This document shows, piece after piece, positions 5,823-7,034 of a stretch of DNA of 7,034 nucleotides (its first letter is position 1; each line of letters begins with the position of its first letter). The DNA comes from Tardiphaga sp. (GTDB lineage Bacteria; Pseudomonadota; Alphaproteobacteria; Rhizobiales; Xanthobacteraceae). The notes under the pieces are model-generated. The model had not been told where the DNA came from. It saw nothing but the letters and a program-made list of their open reading frames with translations, and made no database searches. The stretch lies in contig JAQGJF010000524.1 in NCBI GenBank assembly GCA_028290765.1, positions 1-7,034 of the forward strand. Direction: 5' to 3'. A program made the translations under genes and the position numbers.

Positions 5823-7034
5823 CTAGCCGACGAGTTGGGTGACCGACAGCAGCGCGGTCATGACCGAAACGATCAACCCGCCGACGACCGCGCTGATGGT
5901 GACGATGGCCAGCGGCCCGACGATACCGACGATGCGGTCCAGGCTGCGCTGCAATTTGGCTTCGTAGAATTCGGCGACCCGTCCCGCCAGTGCCGGCAAC
6001 TGGCCAGTCTCCTCGCCGAGCCGCAGCATGCGCAGCGCCATCGGCGGCAGGCTGTTGGCCGCGGACAAGGCGTCGGACAGCTTGCCGCCGTGGCGCACGC
6101 GATCCGCCGCCGCCGCCCATGTTGCCGGATTTCCGGTGACCGCCATGATGTCGACCAGGATGCGCAGCGTCGATGTGAGGTTGACGCCGCTGCCGAGCAG
6201 GACCCCGAGGTTGCGGCAGAACAGGCTGGTGCGGTAAAATTGGAAGATCCCGGAGATCCCGGGAATACGCGAGACAGCGCTGATCACGTCGGCGCCGGTG
6301 CCGGGCCGGCGCAACAGCCACCAGGTGCCGGCAATGACCGCCGCGGAACCGAGCAGCATCGCGGTGGCGTTGGCGCGGAGAAAATCTGAAATGCTGATGA
6401 AGACGCTGAGCGCGGAATCCGATTTGGCGCCAAAATCCTGCAGCACCGAGGAAAACTGCGGCAGCACGAACAGGATGAAAAACAGCATGACGCAGGCCGC
6501 CGCTATCAGGACGAAGGCCGGGTATTGCATGGCGTCGGTCAGCTTGCGGCGCATCAGCTCGGCCCGCGCGCGCTCGGTCCCCAGCATTTCGAGCACCTGA
6601 TCGAGCGTGCCGGACAATTCGCCGACCCGAACCAGCGCGCCATACATCACGGGAAACAGCGCCGGATAATTCGCCACCGCGTCGGCAAAGTTTTCTCCGC
6701 TCAGCAGTGCGGCCCGCAGCTTGCCGACCACCGGGCGAAGACGGCCGACGTCGGCGTCGCTGGCGAGCAGTTCCAGGGCATCGTCGAGACGCGCGCCTGC
6801 TTTCAACAGCAAGGCCAGGTCCCGGGTAAACGTCGTCACCTCCGCGGGACTCGGCCGGGAAAACCAGCCCAAACCGCCGTTCGATGCGGCGGCCGACCGG
6901 TTGTCCTCGATCGTCTCGATCGGCAGCAGCCGGAGATATTCGATCCGGCGCGCGACCTCCGCAGGCGTCGGCGCCGACAGCGTGCCGTGCACGATCTCGC
7001 CGTTTTGCGTCAGGGCCCGATAGCGATAATTCGG
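5823..7034 (-). CDS. gspF: T2SS inner-membrane platform protein GspF, 5' end at window edge
   Basis: GspF is the polytopic platform protein around which GspE, GspL and GspM assemble; in the family it is thought to couple ATPase motion to pseudopilin insertion. 403 residues are visible. The frame runs off the right edge with 'PNYRYRALTQNGEIVHGTL', the standard GspF N-terminus, so probably only the initiator Met is missing. Two T2SSF repeats are visible, at about residues 69-192 ('FTRDLALLLKAGARLDDAL', 'VRVGELSGTLDQVLEML') and about 270-392 ('FCRNLGVLLGSGVNLTSTL', 'LRLGEETGQLPAL'). Predicted membrane segments lie at about 171-192, 224-241 and 368-398. A variable stretch at about 42-62 separates the N-terminal region from the first repeat. 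It is the first gene in view of the minus-strand operon, 17 bp upstream of gspG. Confidence 0.97.
   Translation of the reverse strand, partial: PNYRYRALTQNGEIVHGTLSAPTPAEVARRIEYLRLLPIETIEDNRSAAASNGGLGWFSRPSPAEVTTFTRDLALLLKAGARLDDALELLASDADVGRLRPVVGKLRAALLSGENFADAVANYPALFPVMYGALVRVGELSGTLDQVLEMLGTERARAELMRRKLTDAMQYPAFVLIAAACVMLFFILFVLPQFSSVLQDFGAKSDSALSVFISISDFLRANATAMLLGSAAVIAGTWWLLRRPGTGADVISAVSRIPGISGIFQFYRTSLFCRNLGVLLGSGVNLTSTLRILVDIMAVTGNPATWAAAADRVRHGGKLSDALSAANSLPPMALRMLRLGEETGQLPALAGRVAEFYEAKLQRSLDRIVGIVGPLAIVTISAVVGGLIVSVMTALLSVTQLVG

Larger units (their letters stand above)
478..7034 (-). other. gspF-G-H-I-J-K-L-M-N operon (partial at its 5' side)
   Basis: Nine genes run in the same direction with a single gap (17 bp, gspF/gspG); every other junction overlaps. 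ATGA start/stop overlaps occur at gspI/J (4454-4457), J/K (3717-3720), K/L (2788-2791), L/M (1709-1712) and M/N (1149-1152). G/H overlaps by 17 bp and H/I by 29 bp. This implies one transcript with translational coupling, and no internal promoter is needed or seen. The promoter and the genes for the secretin and the ATPase, if linked, must lie beyond the right edge. That the operon extends there is an inference. Confidence 0.88.

Noticed and set aside
5806..6321. Upstream extension of the gspG frame (172 extra codons)
   Set aside because: It reads gspF out of frame. Pseudopilins need a short leader, and the start at 5805 has a Shine-Dalgarno.
1..7034. Search for an undescribed defence, mobile or CRISPR-type system
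   Set aside because: All of the sequence is explained by T2SS genes with no repeat array, integrase, toxin-like or unexplained gene; the window is a known system type.

Overview
The window is high in GC, carries tightly packed genes, and is almost entirely a type II secretion system (T2SS, Gsp) locus. Protein style and gene order suggest an alphaproteobacterium, most likely Rhizobiales and Bradyrhizobium-like. The clues are a GspM of the short subtype, a GspN/GspC-like subunit with an 'RPIFSPSRRPP' motif at the end of the operon, and Arg/Ala-rich high-GC coding. The taxonomy is inferred from style; no marker gene is present.

Layout: nine genes run leftwards on the minus strand from the right edge, in the order gspF, gspG, gspH, gspI, gspJ, gspK, gspL, gspM and a gspN/gspC-like gene. 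gspF lacks only its extreme 5' end, probably just the initiator codon. At the left edge, on the plus strand and converging on the operon, is the C-terminal half of a type IV prepilin peptidase (GspO/PilD, A24 family). Its 3' end overlaps the 3' end of the gspN-like gene by 53 bp. No stretch longer than 17 bp is non-coding, and no internal promoter, terminator, RNA gene, mobile element or repeat array was seen.

How the genes work together: GspF, GspL and GspM form the inner-membrane assembly platform. GspG is the major pseudopilin, and GspH, I, J and K are the minor pseudopilins that prime and cap the pseudopilus. The GspN-like protein has the features expected of the periplasmic link to the outer-membrane secretin (the GspC role). 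The prepilin peptidase would trim and N-methylate the five pseudopilins. The secretin (GspD) and the ATPase (GspE) are not in the window; upstream of gspF, beyond the right edge, is the obvious place to look. No secreted substrate gene is visible.

Translational coupling is the dominant organisation: gspI/J, gspJ/K, gspK/L, gspL/M and gspM/N all meet at ATGA-type start/stop overlaps. gspI appears to use a TTG start, since it is the only possible initiator between the upstream stop and the pseudopilin cleavage site. The system itself is a known one. The points worth a second look are the convergent overlap, the TTG start, the GspC-substituting subunit and some subunit-level oddities.
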